Origin: Cordilura impudica
Lineage: Eukaryota; Arthropoda; Insecta; Diptera; Scathophagidae
Direction of reading: 5' to 3'
NCBI GenBank assembly: GCA_963682025.1
Contig: OY821517.1
Coordinates: forward strand, 299,921,344-299,985,343
DNA length: 64,000 nt
A program made the position numbers and the translations under genes. Below are positions 1 through 10,839 of this stretch, one piece after another (the first letter of the stretch is position 1; each line of letters starts with the position of its first letter). The notes below the pieces were generated by a model, which did no database searches, was not told the DNA's origin, and saw only the letters and a program-made list of their open reading frames with translations.

Positions 1-280
1 CACTTTAGTCAATTCTGTTTGTATATTGAATTTCTTTCAGACCAAACAGAAAAATGTAAAGTATTTAAAAATGTTCTTGAAACATTTTAATTATATTTTC
101 AATGGAACTGTTTTCTGAAGTCATAAGAGGCGTTGCAAGAGATAAAAGGAGCAATAGCAGAATGATGAATATCGGTAAACGTTTTTCTCAAAATAAAATG
201 ATGTAAATTATGTAAGTCGATTCCGAGCTGAAAATGTTGTCTTTAAGATCATGTCATAATCTAGTGGTATAGGGTATAAA
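1..280. other. Unassigned AT-rich DNA
   Basis: No coding region is recognisable. The last 20 bases or so (about 261-280) match the 3' tip of the family A DINE-like element (GTGGTATAGGGTATAAA), directly against the LINE that follows. This could be a sliver of such an element or chance. Confidence 0.4.
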
Positions 281-418
281 GAATTGACACTCAGAAGCAT
301 GGTCACAGTGTCGGAATCGTATTATGGAGTTTCCTCTAGTCGATCTTGCAAACTGTAAACGTTGAAAAAGATAATTTGGTTCCCTAGTCATAATAATCTT
401 GAGTAGATATATGAGATT

Positions 419-1207
419 TTTATACCACTATGTGGTTTGGGTATAATGACTTTGTGCTGCTCTTTGTAACAACCAAAAATATTTGACCTACACCCATCTT
501 TAATTATACCGATCGAATCAGAATCACTATCTGATTCGATTTAACGATGTCCGTCTGTCCGTCCGTCGGTGTGTCCATGTAAAGCTTGTAATCAAACTGC
601 AGGTCGCAAATATGAATATATTTTGATGAAATTTGGTATTTAATCTTTTATCGACCATGGGATGAAGGCTATTAAAATTGGTGAGAATCGGTCAATGTTC
701 AGACCTAGCCCCCATACAAATGACCCCTATGAAATCAACATATATTGCCATAAGATCCAAATTATCATACAAATCTTAGTCAAATTGGGTTTGTGTGTAT
801 ATATTACATCCATTAATCAGTAGTCCAAAAATGATCCCTTTTGGACAACTCTCAGTCATAGGCCCCATCTAGAGCTGCTTCCCGATCTTCACTTAAATCT
901 ATAAAAAAAATAAAAATATTGAACTCATTCGTCTCAAATTTTGTTTGTATATATTTTTGCAAAATACAAGAGACTTTACCAAACATGATCAGGATTTGTC
1001 CATTTTTGGACCTGGTCCCCATAGAGATATAGCATCCGATTTGAACTTTTTCATATCTGCAGCCGAAAAAATTAATAAAAATCCCACTCAAATTTGGTTT
1101 ATGCTTATTTTCTATATCCAGTTAGTTGGCCCTGAGAGATAGGGCTCTAAACGCATGGTATAGGGTATCGTATAGTCGGTCTAGACCGACTATAATTTTC
1201 TTACTTG
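419..1207 (-). mobile_element. DINE-1-like non-autonomous element, family A, full length
   Basis: On the minus strand it starts CAAGTAAGAAAATTATAG, followed at once by the 20-bp palindrome TAGTCGGTCTAGACCGACTA. It contains a (GTCC)n/(GACG)n tract and ends CACATAGTGGTATAAAAA-like, facing a complementary CCCTATACCATG near the 5' end (subterminal inverted repeat). The same architecture recurs at eight other places in this window. It interrupts the LINE at a T/T junction with no obvious target duplication, as expected for Helitron-type insertion. No coding capacity. Confidence 0.85.
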
Positions 1208-1238
1208 TTTAACTTAAGGTAATTACAAAAGGAGATGT

Positions 1239-2930
1239 TCAATACACGACATGAGTACTGGGACACATGATCAAATTTTCTAAGGCTGAAAATGTAGCGT
1301 ATGATGTTATTGATCCATCCATAATCCATAATCCATAATCTTTCATGTTACATCCGATAGAAAGCTCAGATGCGTATAATAGAGTCGGCAGTAGATATGT
1401 TTTCGCCAAAAGTAGTCTTACTCGTGGTGGAGTGAAGTATTGAGTGGCCCACAGGCTTCGTAGCATGCTATATATTCTCCCACATGATTGGTTAATATGA
1501 TTCGACCATGTAAGATATTTGTTAAATGTAACAGCGAGATTCCTTACCGCATCAACAATATCAATTTTTTCAAAATAATTATACACTTTGATTTCTTCGG
1601 ATTCAGCCTCAAACCATTCGCGAAAGCCCAAATAAAAATTTTCCCTAGGTCATAGTTCAATTCTTGAACTTCAGAAGCAATGGTATCCGTAGAACTACTG
1701 AGATACAACTGTACATCATCAGCATATATCTGAATATTCGAAAAGTTTATTTGAAGTGGAAGATCATTGACATATAAAGAGTATAACAGTGGACCAAGGA
1801 TGGATCACTGTGGGACACCTCTTGAGATAAGCAAAGATCGTGAAATGGATCCATCATTGGCAACAGATTGAAATCTGTTAGACAGATAGGACGACATTAA
1901 TTTAACAGAGGGCGAAGAGAAATTAAAAAATTTCGCTAGCTTGAGGCAAAGAATTGTATGGTGCACTGTGTCAAATGCTTTTGAATGGTCTAATAAGACC
2001 AGAAACGATAATTCACCACCGTCCAGTTTGCCTCGAATATCCTCTACTACATCAGATAAGACTGTAACACAGCTACGTCAAGGCCTAAATCCAGATTGAC
2101 GATCAATCAGATGGTTGTTATCATTAACATATTGATAAATTTGTTTGTGCACAAGGTGTTCGAAAACTTTGGATAAGTAAGGCAGAGTTGCAATTGGACG
2201 GAAATCATTATCTGATTTCGGTACCGGGACAATTTTAGCGTATTTCCAGTCTGTTGGGTAAGTGCTGATAGTAATGATAGTGTTAAACAGATGTGTGACA
2301 GTCTGAATTATCCAAGGTAAGACTATTTTCACGAACCTGGGATTTATGTCATCTAAACCGACTGCATTAGACCTAGCGGCATTGAAACCTGCGGCTACGT
2401 CCAACACATTAAAGCATTGGAAATTAAATTGATTATTTGTTGCGTTTAAATGAGGGTTTTGATCATAGAAGTCAAACTGTACGGAAGGAAGAGGAATATT
2501 AACAAAGTTTTTATTCAGCAAGTCAACGTCAGCATCTACTGCATTGGAATTTGATCTACATATACCAATATCATGTATCTGTCTTTTTACTGTAAGTTGC
2601 TGCGTTAAATTTATCTGTGTTATAAGAAGATTTGTCACTTCTTATTTTCGAAACAACAGCTTTTCTAGCTGTACGATATTCATGTTTGAGCTCTGGAGCC
2701 CTGTAACGCTTCCACCTGTTAAAGAGACTATCACGATGATCAATTAACTATTTAGTTTCATGCATAAACCATGGTCGTACCCTGTCTCTGATAACCTTGT
2801 TCCTGATGGGAAAATGTTTGTTATAAATCTGTAAAGCATGTTGATTAATAAAGGCTAATTGTTCATCTACCGATGGTAAAAAGTAGATATGATCCGATGC
2901 AGTATTATCAAGGTCATGTTTTAAAGCCAA
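1239..2930 (-). pseudogene. LINE reverse transcriptase and C-terminal region, broken
   Basis: Recognisable blocks in order are: SNAVGLDDINPRFVK, KYAKIVPVPK, FRPIATLPYLSKVFEHLV, LIDRQSGFRP, a KAFDTVH-like stretch, GVPQ followed by a stop, ILGPLLYSLYVNDLPL, and IYADDVQLYLS, with the catalytic YADD encoded at 1715-1726. The canonical GVPQGS motif is cut by a nonsense codon at 1805-1807, probably a Gly codon changed to TGA. After YADD the thumb-like region (NHINQSCGRIYSMLRSLW, YLLPTLLYASEL) is readable. It belongs to the LINE spanning 281-3690 and is dead. Confidence 0.85.
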
Positions 2931-3018
2931 GAAATTAATATTCTTAAAGTCCCGAAAAGTAAACTTTTTGGGCTGATATTCATTAGCAAACTCATAGGAT
3001 ATAAAAATAAGATCGTGC

Positions 3019-3605
3019 TTAGAAAAAGCATACAGTCAGTTGTTCATAATATAAAGCTTTCCTCCGATTACTAACAAAAAATAGGTCCAGCAAGGTGTTG
3101 AAAGTTGTGAAGTGTGTGGGTCTAGAAGTATTGACCGTAGATAAATTAAATATAGACATGGCGTTAGTTACATCCGTTATATTGTCAAGCAAATTGCTAT
3201 TAAAGTCACCAGCTATAACAACGTCAGAGGACGAAACCGAAAGGAGCTCTAATTTAGAGATGAAAGTGTCTATTTTCATATGCTTGTCCGCTCTATATAC
3301 ACATCCAAGCATTATCCTTTCACCGTGATAATTGACGTCAATAAATACATATTCAACCTCATCAGCAACATTCTACGAACTAATAAGTTTGCTCGATATG
3401 CTATCCCTAATATAGATCGCAACACCTCCAGCATGCCTACTTTTGTCAGAACGAAAGATACGGTATCCTTTTAGTTCATATATGCCGTCATTTATTTCCT
3501 TGATAAACCATGTTTCTGAGACACATATAGCATCAATACCAGAATTCTCAAATAAAAAACGAAATTCATCAACCTTAGGTAACAAACTTTGAGCATTGAT
3601 GTGAC
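3019..3605 (-). pseudogene. LINE apurinic-like endonuclease domain, broken
   Basis: Reading begins with HINAQSLLPKVDEF, the usual N-terminal block of APE-type LINE endonucleases. It continues with CVSETWF (metal-binding Glu), GGVAIYIRD, then VVIAGDFNSNLLD (the GDFN block) and SRPTHFTTFNTLLDLFFVSN, where the usual SDH-like ending reads VSN. The frame shifts between about 3373 and 3312. In living elements this domain nicks the target DNA to prime reverse transcription. It lies directly upstream of the reverse transcriptase on the same strand. Confidence 0.8.
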
Positions 3606-3690
3606 AAGTAGAAAAACCTTGTTTACGTGCTCAAGAATTTTAAATACAATATTACTTAGTAAGAAGATTTGATTATTCTCCATATATAAT

Positions 3691-3769
3691 GTTAAAGGCC
3701 CTCATTATGTTAATTCAGAATTTTGCTTAAAATACGAAATATAAAAACTGATTCTTAACCACACTGCTC
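3691..3769. other. Short unassigned spacer
   Basis: AT-rich sequence between the LINE 5' end and a tRNA-like segment. Nothing recognisable. Confidence 0.4.
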
Positions 3770-3990
3770 GTAGGCCTGACTGTAGGTGAGTGTGTTAAAG
3801 CGCTGAACAAAAAGTGCAAGTGCCAGTGTATGTGAAGGTTCAGGGTTCAAGCCTCACGGCCGCCCTAAGTAGAAAAATTTCATATAGAAACAATCTATTC
3901 AATTATAACATAGTAATTATCAGCAATGTTCAAAAAATCGCTGATGAAGGCTGAAATGCCAGAAACCGGTCCGCTTAAGAATACAGTGTA
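3770..3990 (+). repeat. Candidate tRNA-derived SINE
   Basis: A box-A-like TAGGTGAGTGT (3783-3793) and a box-B-like GGTTCAAGCC (3844-3853) lie about 60 bp apart, the spacing of an RNA polymerase III internal promoter. They sit in a G+C-richer stretch ending CTCACGGCCGCC. The following 130 bp could be a SINE body. No second copy is in the window, so copy number could not be used. A decayed tRNA pseudogene is the alternative. Confidence 0.35.
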
Positions 3991-4057
3991 GTTATGAATT
4001 TTTGAAATATATGCTTTTTTCTTCTCTGCCACGCACCATTGAATTAAAACGAAATAT

Positions 4058-4290
4058 TTTTTTGATACCCTATAAACCGTTTGTTATAATTGGTAAAAAA
4101 AAAACTGAACCCCATCATATACATATATTTTTGATTCTTACAACAAACGGAGTTGATATACTGATGTCCGTCTGTCCGTCTGTGGATATCACGATCACGT
4201 CTTTAATAGGTCAGCTGGATTCTTTATATTTAGTGGAAATAATTCACTGGATTTCAATAAATATGCAAAAATCAATGAAAAAATATGATT
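4058..4290 (-). mobile_element. DINE-1-like family B fragment (3' end)
   Basis: The minus strand reads CCACAGACGGACAGACGGAC, then ATATCAACTCCG, a GGGGTTC-type block and ACAAACGG, closely following the 3' ends of the family B elements at 23982 and 37473. The terminal GGAGGGTATA is diverged (TAGGGTATC). The 5' part is missing. Confidence 0.6.
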
Positions 4291-4546
4291 TTTCTCTATT
4301 TTTCTTGTTATTGTTGTTATTCTAAATTTTGTAATTTGGGTATCATAGTTGTAATTGTAGTTGTTATTGTGGTCTTAGAGTTTGCATTATAAGTTTGTAC
4401 GTTTCGTCATACTCCACGTGTCATATTTCTTTAGTATTGCCACACTATTGTTAACGCTATCCTGATATAAATATAAAATATCGCCATTATGACAGAAAAG
4501 TAATAATAAAAAAGTATAGTTTCTTAAAAATTTACATACTGTATTC
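4291..4546. other. Unassigned AT-rich spacer
   Basis: No coding, terminal repeat or structural signal recognised. Confidence 0.4.
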
Positions 4547-5200
4547 GGTCCAACTAATTGGATATAGAAAATAAGCATAAACCAAATTTAAGTGGCATTG
4601 TTATTAATTTTTTTTTTTGGCTGCAGATATTAAAAAGTTCATATCGGGTGCTATATTTATATGGGGACTAGGTCGAAAAATGGCCGATCCTGACAATATT
4701 TGGTAAAGTCACTTATATTTTGAAAAAATATACACAAACCAAATTTGAGAAAAATCTGTGCAATATTTTTGTTTTTTGATAGATTTAATTGAAGATCGGG
4801 AAGCAGCTCTATATGGGGCCTATTATTAAGAATTGTCCTAAAGGGGTTTTGTTTGGACTACTGATTAGTGGATACAATAAACACATACAAACCCAATTTG
4901 ACTAAGATCTATGTGATAGTTTGGATCTTATAGCAATTTATGTTGATTTCATATGGCCGATAAAAGCTTATATACAAAATTTCATTAAAATATATTCATA
5001 TTTGCGACCTGTAGTTTGATTACAAGGTTTATATGGACACACAGACGGACGGACGGACGGACATCGCTAAATCGATCAGAAAGTGATTCTGAGTCGATCG
5101 GTATAATAAAAGATGGGTCTAGGTCAAATATTTTTGGTAGTTACAAACAGCAGCACAAAGTGATTATACCCAAACCACATAGTGGTATAGGGTATAAAAA
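4547..5200 (+). mobile_element. DINE-1-like family A, 5'-truncated copy
   Basis: Begins within the family at CCAACTAATTGGATATAG, lacking the 5' palindrome. It continues through GGCTGCAGATAT, GATCGGGAAGCAGCTCTA, the GACGGACGGACG tract, and the intact 3' end at GTGGTATAGGGTATAAAAA. It abuts an inverted copy of the same family at 5213. Confidence 0.8.
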
Positions 5201-5212
5201 TGTATGAAGGGT

Positions 5213-5758
5213 AGGTGAACGCTATTGAAATTGGTGAGAATCGGTCCATGTTCAGACCTAGCCCCCATACAAAAGACCCCTATGAAATCAACATAAATTG
5301 CCATAAGATCCAAATTATCATATAAATCTTAGTCAAATTGGGTTTGTATGTATTTATTACATCCACTAATCAGTAGTCCAAAAATGATCCCTATTGGACA
5401 ACTCTTAGTCATAGGCCCCATATTGAGCTGCTTCCCGATCTTCACTTAAATCTGATAGATAGAAAAACAAAAATATTGCACTGATTCTTCTCAAATTTTG
5501 TTTGTATATATTTTTGCAAAATTAAAGAGACTTTATCAAACATGATCAGGATCGGTCCATTTTTGGACCTAGTTCCAATATAGATAAGCATCCGATATGA
5601 ACTTTTCCATATCTGCAGCCAAACAAATTATTAAAAATCCCACTCAAATTTGGTTTGTGCTTATTTTCTATGTCCAGTTAGTTGGGCCTGAGAGATAGGG
5701 CCTCTAAACGCATGGTATAGGGTATCGTATAGTCGGTCTAGACCGACTATAATTTTCT
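5213..5758 (-). mobile_element. DINE-1-like family A, 3'-truncated copy
   Basis: On the minus strand it has the 5' palindrome (TAGTCGGTCTAGACCGACTA at about 5729-5748) and the next 500 bp of the family. It stops near AACGCTATTG, so it lacks the microsatellite tract and the 3' end. With the copy at 4547-5200 it forms an inverted pair. Confidence 0.8.
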
Positions 5759-5961
5759 CAACGTGAACAAACTCAGAAAGCTCTATAACGTGAACAATTT
5801 TTTTGTAACTGAATATGTTTTCTGAGCTTGTAGACAACACTGAAATACAATAAATTCGATTTTTAAAGTTTAGGGAATCCCCTTATATAAAAAATGTGTG
5901 TATTCTCTAAATTATTTATTTTTTTGTTTGGCAACGAAATTTTATTTTAAGCCTTTTTCTT
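5759..5961. other. Spacer upstream of pogo/jerky gene
   Basis: AT-rich. It may hold the 5' end of the pogo-type element, but no terminal repeat was recognised. Confidence 0.35.
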
Positions 5962-7568
5962 ATGCAAAGTGGTGAATTAGTCGGCATGAGTGTTAAAAAA
6001 TCTAAATGTTTGGAGTTAAAAGAAAAGGTAGACATTTTAGATAGTTTGCAAAAAGGAACAAGTGTAACTAGTTTAGCAAAAAAGTACAATGCCACTAAGT
6101 CAACAATATGCAGCATTAAAAAGAAAAAAGAAGCAATTTTAAAATGTGTAAACCACACGTACCAGGGACCGAGAAAAAGAAAAACTTTAAAATCACCAGA
6201 ACTTCCAGTTATGGAAAAAACTCTTTGCCGTTGGTTCATCCGAATGTGTGAAAGGATTTGGGCTGTAAGTTGGCTAATGCTAAATGAAAAAGCTAAGGAA
6301 TTACATTCCCAACTTAAAGAAAACGAGGGCGTGTTTAATGCTTGTGACGGATGGCTTCAGCGATTTAAGAAAAGGTACGGTGTTAGACTTCTTTAAGGAT
6401 CCGGAGAAAAACTCTCATCGCAGCCTGAATTGGTGGATCCATTTAAGTTAAAACTGAAACAAAAAATTGAAGAAATGGTGTTATGCAATGATCAGCTCTA
6501 TAATGCTGATGAGTCTGGTTTATTCTGGAAACTTTTACCAAATAAAACGTAGTGCAAGAGAAATGTGTTCCCGGTGCAAAGACGGAGAAGCAACGTATAA
6601 CGTTCCTGTGTTGCGCAAATGCATCAGGTGCACATAGACTTAAACTTTTGGTAATTGGTAAGGCCAAAAATCCACGCAGTTTTAAAAACTTCATTTGTCC
6701 TACAGATTATAAGAATTCCAAATCGGCCTGGATAACGTCAGCCATTTTTAAGCATTGGTTCCATCAATCCTTTGTACCACAGGTAAACAAATTCTTCATT
6801 GACTAAAAAATATAACTAAAAGTTTTTGCTTTTGATTAGCTGAAGTTGTTTCTAAAGAAGAAAAACATGTCAATGAAAGCGATATTACTTATCGATAACG
6901 CTCCCTCTCATCCAAGCGAAACAGAATTAAAAACTGAAGATGGAAACATAAATGCCATGTTTATGCCACCAAATGTCACCCCCCCTCATCCAACCAATGG
7001 ATCAAAATGCGATTAAATAACAAAATTATACTACAGAAACAGCTTGTTAGCTTCGATATCAGCTAAAAACTCTGATTTGCTTGAATCAATGAGAAATCTA
7101 ACTTTGAAAGATGCTGTCACGCTTTTATTTGTCACATGGAATCGGGTCAGCACAGAAACTCTTGCCGATTGCTGGAAAAATATTTTAAGTTTAGTTAGAA
7201 ACCAGGATGACCCTGAGTCCATTAACTATTATGAAAGTGAAGTGGGATGCATAAATAAATTCTTTAATGCAAATGTCAGCCGATCTCCTTCAGGACTTGA
7301 GTCCTCAGCTGAGAATTTTACGACAAACTTTGAAATCACAAAAAAAGCATTGTTTTACTAACTTTTAGGTTGAGTTTACCTTGCCAATGGTTCAAGAGTG
7401 GAATAATGATCTTTGTGATGATGACACGACTGAAATCCATGAAATTGGGCAAAACGAAGAAAGTGACGAAGTTGATTGCATTGCCGATGGTCCTGTTAAA
7501 CAAAATTGCCGCAAGTGACGCAATTGAAATTTTTAACAAGGCATTGCAATCGGCAGGAGATGCAATGG
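5962..7568 (+). pseudogene. pogo/Tigger (jerky-like) transposase, broken, 3'-truncated
   Basis: The N-terminal part has a CENP-B-type helix-turn-helix (KVDILDSLQKGTSVTSLAKK, then ATKSTICSIKKKKEAIL) and a second DNA-binding region (VFNACDGWLQRFKKRYGV). The DDE domain follows: YNADESGLFWK (first Asp), then PGAKTEKQRITFLCCANA, KNPRSFKNF, KAILLIDNAPSHPSE (second Asp), FMPPNVTP and LTLKDAVTLL. In this family the protein cuts and pastes its element or is domesticated as a CENP-B-like binder. Stops at about 6394 and 7014 and a frameshift near 6547 disable it. A GT...AG intron at about 6784-6840 restores the frame. Coding homology stops at 7568, where the next element begins. Confidence 0.85.
6784..6840 (+). 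other. Probable short intron in the pogo/jerky gene
   Basis: CAG|GTAAAC at the donor and a pyrimidine-poor TTTTGATTAG acceptor bound 57 bases that contain a stop. Removing them joins SFVPQ to LKLFLKKKNMSM, matching the usual continuity of the jerky family. A second likely acceptor (TACTAACTTTTAG, ending at about 7369) precedes LPMVQEWN, but I could not place its donor. Confidence 0.55.
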
Positions 7569-8385
7569 GGTAATTCCATGTCAAATCAACCAATGGGTGT
7601 ACACTACCTTCTCCAAATTGTATGATTTTTCATAGGAAGACAGATTATTACAGAACTGAAATAAGTGCAAAGTTTGAGGGCACTGCCACTTCTGTATCCG
7701 GAAATATGTGGTCTTGAAAATCGTAAAAAAAGGTCAAAATTTACAAAGTTGTACTTACTTAATTATCATTTTCTTGAAAAGTATTATAGGTACGCAACTC
7801 ATCAAGCATTTGAAAGGTTAATTAACTACCTTTAATTTGATATACAACATGATTTTTTTTTTGGAAAGGTCCAAGGTCACATCTCTTGACCTATAATTCG
7901 GGAGGCTATAGCTGTAAAAACGACAATTTTAAAAATCTGAAGTTCCCTAAAGTTCCAAAAAATTTCAGACTGGGGGTATGCTTGGATCCAGAAATATTTA
8001 TCATACAGTAAAGGTAGATATTTAAAAAGTCGGTGCTGTTACTGTTACTGTTTATGAATGTGGTTGGTTGTGCTCGTGAGCGTCGGCGGGCTATGCACGT
8101 ACGCCGCTATTTGTTTCTGGTTCTTTAGCTCTGTACTGTACTCAGTACAGACCTGTGTTAGGGTTGGTTTGACAACAGTATAAATGTTGTCGGGTGTGGT
8201 TCGTAGTGTCAAATAACTTGGATATAGAGAAATTATTGAAAAACGAGAAGTCAAAGGAAGCACCACGAAAAAAAAACCATTCTAAGCACGTTGCTTTAAA
8301 AAACCACATGTGTTGCTATAAAATCAATATTTTTAAATAAAACCAAAAGTGTTCAAAGTGATTGTTTTTTGCCTCTGTAAACAAT
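7569..8385 (+). other. 5' flank of the unnamed repeat gene
   Basis: The break inside the jerky reading frame coincides with GTAATTCCATGTCAAATCAA, which I take as the probable left end of the following element. Up to the gene the DNA is non-coding, with a G+C-rich patch at about 8070-8170. The matching right end is not found, because a Helitron cuts the gene at 10296. Confidence 0.4.
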
Positions 8386-10295
8386 ATGTCATTTAATACA
8401 ATATATTGTTGTAATCCATTTAAAAAAGTTGCTCATGTCCGGAATGCAAGAGGACTTCGAAAAGTTCAGCAATGGATGACTGGAATTAGTAATAACATTT
8501 CAATATCAAATAAAATATGTGATATATGCAGAAGAGAACTTTATAAATTAAAAGGAAGTGTAAACAATAATATTCAATCTATGAACGAGCCAGAAAACGA
8601 GACTTCAGACTCGGAAAGTGAAGCATCAGTTTCGGGAGATGTTCGAATTTCTAAGTTAAACGAAAGTTTAACATATTTACAAGAATCTCCAATATGTTCG
8701 AGAAAAATTCCATTAAAAGGGTATACAACTAGAAAGTTATAAAAAATAACAACATCAATTAAAACCAACATTTTCTCAAATTCAACACCTTCAACATCTC
8801 CCGTATGCCCAGAATCGGAAATAATCGAACAACTAAAAGAAAAGTTTAAATCAATAACTAAAAACAGTGATAAAATTCAACTTTTAACTATTTTACCTAA
8901 AAGCTGGACATTTAAAAGAATGGAGGAGGAATTTCAAATAACAAATTTCATGGCACGAAAGGTAAAAAACTTGGTTGAGACAGAAGGCGTATTGAGTACA
9001 CCGAATCCAAAACTTGGAAAACGATTGCCATTAGAAATTGTTGATGTGGTGAAAATCTTTTATGAAACTGATGATGTCAGCAGATGTCTACCAGGATGTA
9101 AAGACTACGTGTCAATAACAGAAAATGGTGTAAAAGTAAAAAATCTTCGAGAAGTTTATGCTTTATTTAAAGAAAAACATGAAGGGATAACTATTGGAAT
9201 TTCTAAATTTTGTGAACTTCGGCCAAAAAATGTGGTTCTAGCAGATGCGTCAGGAAGCCATAATGTATGTGTTTGTAAAATACATCAAAATAATGCTAAT
9301 GCTCCACGCAATAAACCTGAAAAAATTGACAGAAAATGTGCAGGATTTTGTGCTGGAAACTTATAAAGATTGTTTAAAAAGACTTATATGCAATCCCCCA
9401 TCACCAAATTGCTACCTTGGCAGATGTAGCATGTGTCCAGATATACAAAATTTTAAAGAGAAACTTGGTGAATTATTATTAGAAAATGAAATTGATGAAA
9501 TCATATATAAACAGTGGATAAGTGTAGATAGAGACTCTTTGGAAACTATTATTAAAGAAACTGATTCTTTTCTAGATTCTTTATGCGAAAAACTGCAAAC
9601 TCTTCTACCCCATTCATTCGTATCTAAAGAGCAGGGTGCATTTATGGCTCACAAAAAGTCTGCGTTGGAAGAAAATGAGTATTTAGTAATTTGCGACTTC
9701 TCCGAAAATGCAACTTTTGTGGTTCAGGATTCTGTGCAAGGTTTTTTATGGAATAATAGCCAGGCCACACTATACCCAATAGCAATTTATTACAAATCAA
9801 ATGGAAAATTAGAAACTACAAATTTTATAATAATATCAGACTGTCTAATACATAATACCATAGCAGTTCATTTATTTCATCGCCACCTAAATGAGTTTTT
9901 AAAAAACAAGTTTTTGAAAATACCAAAGAAAATTTTTTATTTTTCGGACGGTTCTTCCGCTCAATTTAAAAATAAAAAAAACTTTGCCAATTTATGGTCT
10001 TGGGGGAACGGTAAAGCGTGAAGCACGAAGAGCCAGCTTGCAACGTCCATTCGAAGATCAGATAACCACTTGTATAATTGGTGTCAGCAAACTCTTCAGA
10101 ACTGCAACTTTGCATATTTAACGGAAAAAGATTATGAAGAAGAAGAGAAATTGCTAACTGATAGATTTATAAGATTACGTACAATTCCGGGAACCCAAAA
10201 GCAGCACAGCTTCATACCAATTTCAAAAACACAATTACAAGCTAAAATTTATTCCGCTGATAGCAAATTTGTAATTGAAAACATTTATAATAAAA
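8386..10295 (+). pseudogene. Uncharacterised insect repeat-family protein (DDE-like), broken
   Basis: I recognise this as a protein family repeated in insect genomes, but I cannot give it a superfamily name. In order: a Cys-rich N-terminus (IYCCNPFKK, then ICDICRRELYKL), a helical middle (SRCLPGCKDYVSI, KFCELRPKNVVL), a second Cys cluster (CVCKIHQN, CNPPSPNCYLGRCSMCPD), then two acidic blocks typical of an RNase H-like transposase core (LVICDFSENATFVVQD with FLWNN, and IFYFSDGSSAQFKNKKNF), and a C-terminal GTQKQHSFIPIS block. Start ATG is at 8386. Damage: a stop at 8740-8742, a frameshift near 9300, a deletion of roughly 30 codons near 9995 between FANL and GLGGTVKREARRAS (removing the expected His/Gly-rich block), and a frameshift near 10065. 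It ends where a Helitron inserted. Confidence 0.65.
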
Positions 10296-10839
10296 CTAGC
10301 TGTTTTTACCCGGTCTTGCCCGGGATAAAAAGGACTTTGACTTGAAAAATGGTTCACTATGCTTACCAGGCGCTGAGTACTTAGTCCCCAATGAACAAAT
10401 TCCCCAATAAAATGAACTTTCTCCCCAAAAATTTGTATGGGCAGTAAATTAATTTTTTTTTTCAATTCAAATTTTTTTGATTTTTTAATTTAGAAGTTTT
10501 TTATAAGATGCTGCAGCAAAAATGCTTCAAAAATAAGTTGAGAAACCGCTTTAAGTTTTTTTCTTCAGTTTATTTATAAACATCAAATATAACGGAAAGG
10601 TTCGCAAATTAAAGGAATCAAAACTTTTAAAAATTGAATTACTTCATTCAATAAGTGATCATCATTGAGCAGAGACGTCAAATTCAAGTTTCAGAAATGA
10701 AAGACTAATGCGACGTTTAATATTGTGTCGCAAGGTTTCTTTAAGCAACTGCTTATAGTATATGTGTGGCCTATTTTGATCAACAGGTAATTATTTCACA
10801 TACGTAGATAAAATTTATCATATGACATTTCACTAAGCT

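Larger units (their letters stand above)
281..3690 (-). mobile_element. Non-LTR retrotransposon (LINE, APE endonuclease type), decayed
   Basis: Read on the minus strand this is one LINE: endonuclease (about 3605-3019), reverse transcriptase (about 2930-1680) and C-terminal region (1631-1239, resuming at about 418-281). The order is that of a Jockey/CR1-type second reading frame. A family A DINE-like element at 419-1207 splits the C-terminal part; removing it restores homology with the related fragment at 13362-13880, which shares the RSSRGN and DHASE motifs. The 3' end appears lost at about 281. Many frameshifts and stops mean it is not functional. The exact clade (Jockey or CR1) cannot be settled by eye. 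Confidence 0.85.

Noticed and set aside
3840..3860. A functional tRNA gene
   Set aside because: Box A and box B are imperfect and no cloverleaf acceptor or anticodon stem could be folded.
10235..10345. Continuation of the unnamed repeat gene past 10296
   Set aside because: From CTAG at 10296 the open frame reads into the Helitron 3' hairpin, so those residues are not part of the family.
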